Position numbers and translations under genes: made by a program. The notes under the pieces were generated by a model that saw only the letters and a list, made by a program, of their open reading frames with translations, was not told the DNA's origin and searched no databases. Shown here in pieces: positions 63,899 through 64,000 of a DNA stretch of 64,000 nucleotides; position 1 is the first letter of the stretch; each line of letters opens with the position of its first letter. The DNA comes from SKLM01 sp964421785 (GTDB lineage Bacteria > Chloroflexota > Anaerolineae > B4-G1). The stretch spans positions 1 to 64,000 of the forward strand of contig CAYQZG010000001.1 in assembly GCA_964421785.1 (NCBI GenBank). The letters are read 5' to 3'.

Positions 63899-64000
63899 AT
63901 GTGTGGTATTGTTGGTTACGTGGGGCCGCGGAATGCGACCCCGATTGTTCTGGAGGGACTGAAGAGACTTGAGTATCGCGGCTATGACTCGGCCGGTCTA
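63899..64000 (+). CDS. glmS: Glucosamine-6-phosphate synthase, N-terminus, cut by the window end
   Basis: 34 codons are visible. MCGIVGYVGPRNATPIVLEGLKRLEYRGYDSAGL is the beginning of glutamine-fructose-6-phosphate aminotransferase, with catalytic Cys2 and the RGYDSAG motif of the N-terminal glutaminase domain. It makes glucosamine-6-phosphate for peptidoglycan. Start is ATG 63899 behind AGGAGGG. The rest lies beyond the window. Confidence 0.95.
   Translation, partial: MCGIVGYVGPRNATPIVLEGLKRLEYRGYDSAGL

Overview
The window looks like a metagenome-derived scaffold (four runs of N, roughly 60% G+C) from a bacterium of the Chloroflexota, probably Anaerolineae-like. This is inferred from gene content: a DUF3160 lipoprotein, a YfhO-type membrane glycosyltransferase beside a dolichol-phosphate-type GT2, a giant DUF11/SdrD surface protein with a C-terminal membrane anchor but no sortase motif, DUF211, an adenosine-specific kinase, and many GTG/TTG starts. 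No single marker in the window proves the phylum. Promoters are readable by eye and follow TTGNCN - 16/17 bp - TATAAT/TAGAAT/TACAAT.

Layout. 0.3-13.1 kb (+): a membrane-anchored helix-hairpin-helix protein, a small helical protein and a ~3,900-residue secreted DUF11/SdrD-B/GEVED protein whose C-terminus continues in another frame across an assembly gap. 13.3-18.3 kb (-): a MobA-like/HAD fusion, rlmN, an FmdB zinc ribbon, a YkvA-like protein and a COG3199 ATP-NAD kinase. 18.6-25 kb (+): an envelope glycosylation operon (GT2, ArnT-like GT, YfhO) linked by 4-base stop/start overlaps and riddled with dispersed palindromic repeats read in frame. 25-31.7 kb: AmaP-like, ScpB, a response regulator, DUF2007, an unrecognised two-gene operon with winged-helix-like segments, tRNA-Arg(TCT) and the NAD(P)HX repair enzyme. 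31.9-35.2 kb (-): cysteine desulfurase and mnmA (tRNA 2-thiolation), a membrane protein and a YtxH protein. 35.5-44.7 kb (+): DUF3160 lipoprotein, CapA-like protein, ADP-ribosylglycohydrolase, PHP phosphoesterase, alpha/beta hydrolase, TPR protein and a response regulator. 44.9-52.3 kb (-): pyrD, pyrE, pyrF, DegV, a helical-repeat/zinc-ribbon protein, a VIT/CCC1-like membrane protein, DUF211, a MITE next to a broken trmI, and a CNNM/CorC-type CBS protein. 52.6-64 kb (+): a response regulator, adenosine-specific kinase, HD phosphohydrolase, DUF192, LysM-M23 peptidase, nitroreductase, amidinohydrolase, cmk, a DUF512 Fe-S/PDZ protein, a COG3375 GNAT, a menC-like enolase, a Nif3-like protein, a bactofilin-like protein and the start of glmS.

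How genes work together. Clear units are pyrimidine synthesis (pyrF-pyrE-pyrD), sulfur delivery to tRNA (desulfurase-mnmA), surface glycosylation (GT2-GT-YfhO), and the cmk-DUF512 and GNAT-menC pairs with overlapping stops and starts.

The most unusual signal is not a gene. At least seven families of small palindromic repeats are scattered through the window, and several are translated in frame inside membrane glycosyltransferases. One hairpin family begins at the stop codons of two genes and shows compensatory changes. There is also a 111-bp MITE with perfect 15-bp inverted ends, and a 139-bp insertion-like element flanked by 13-bp direct repeats. Three of the four assembly gaps sit exactly at repeats.
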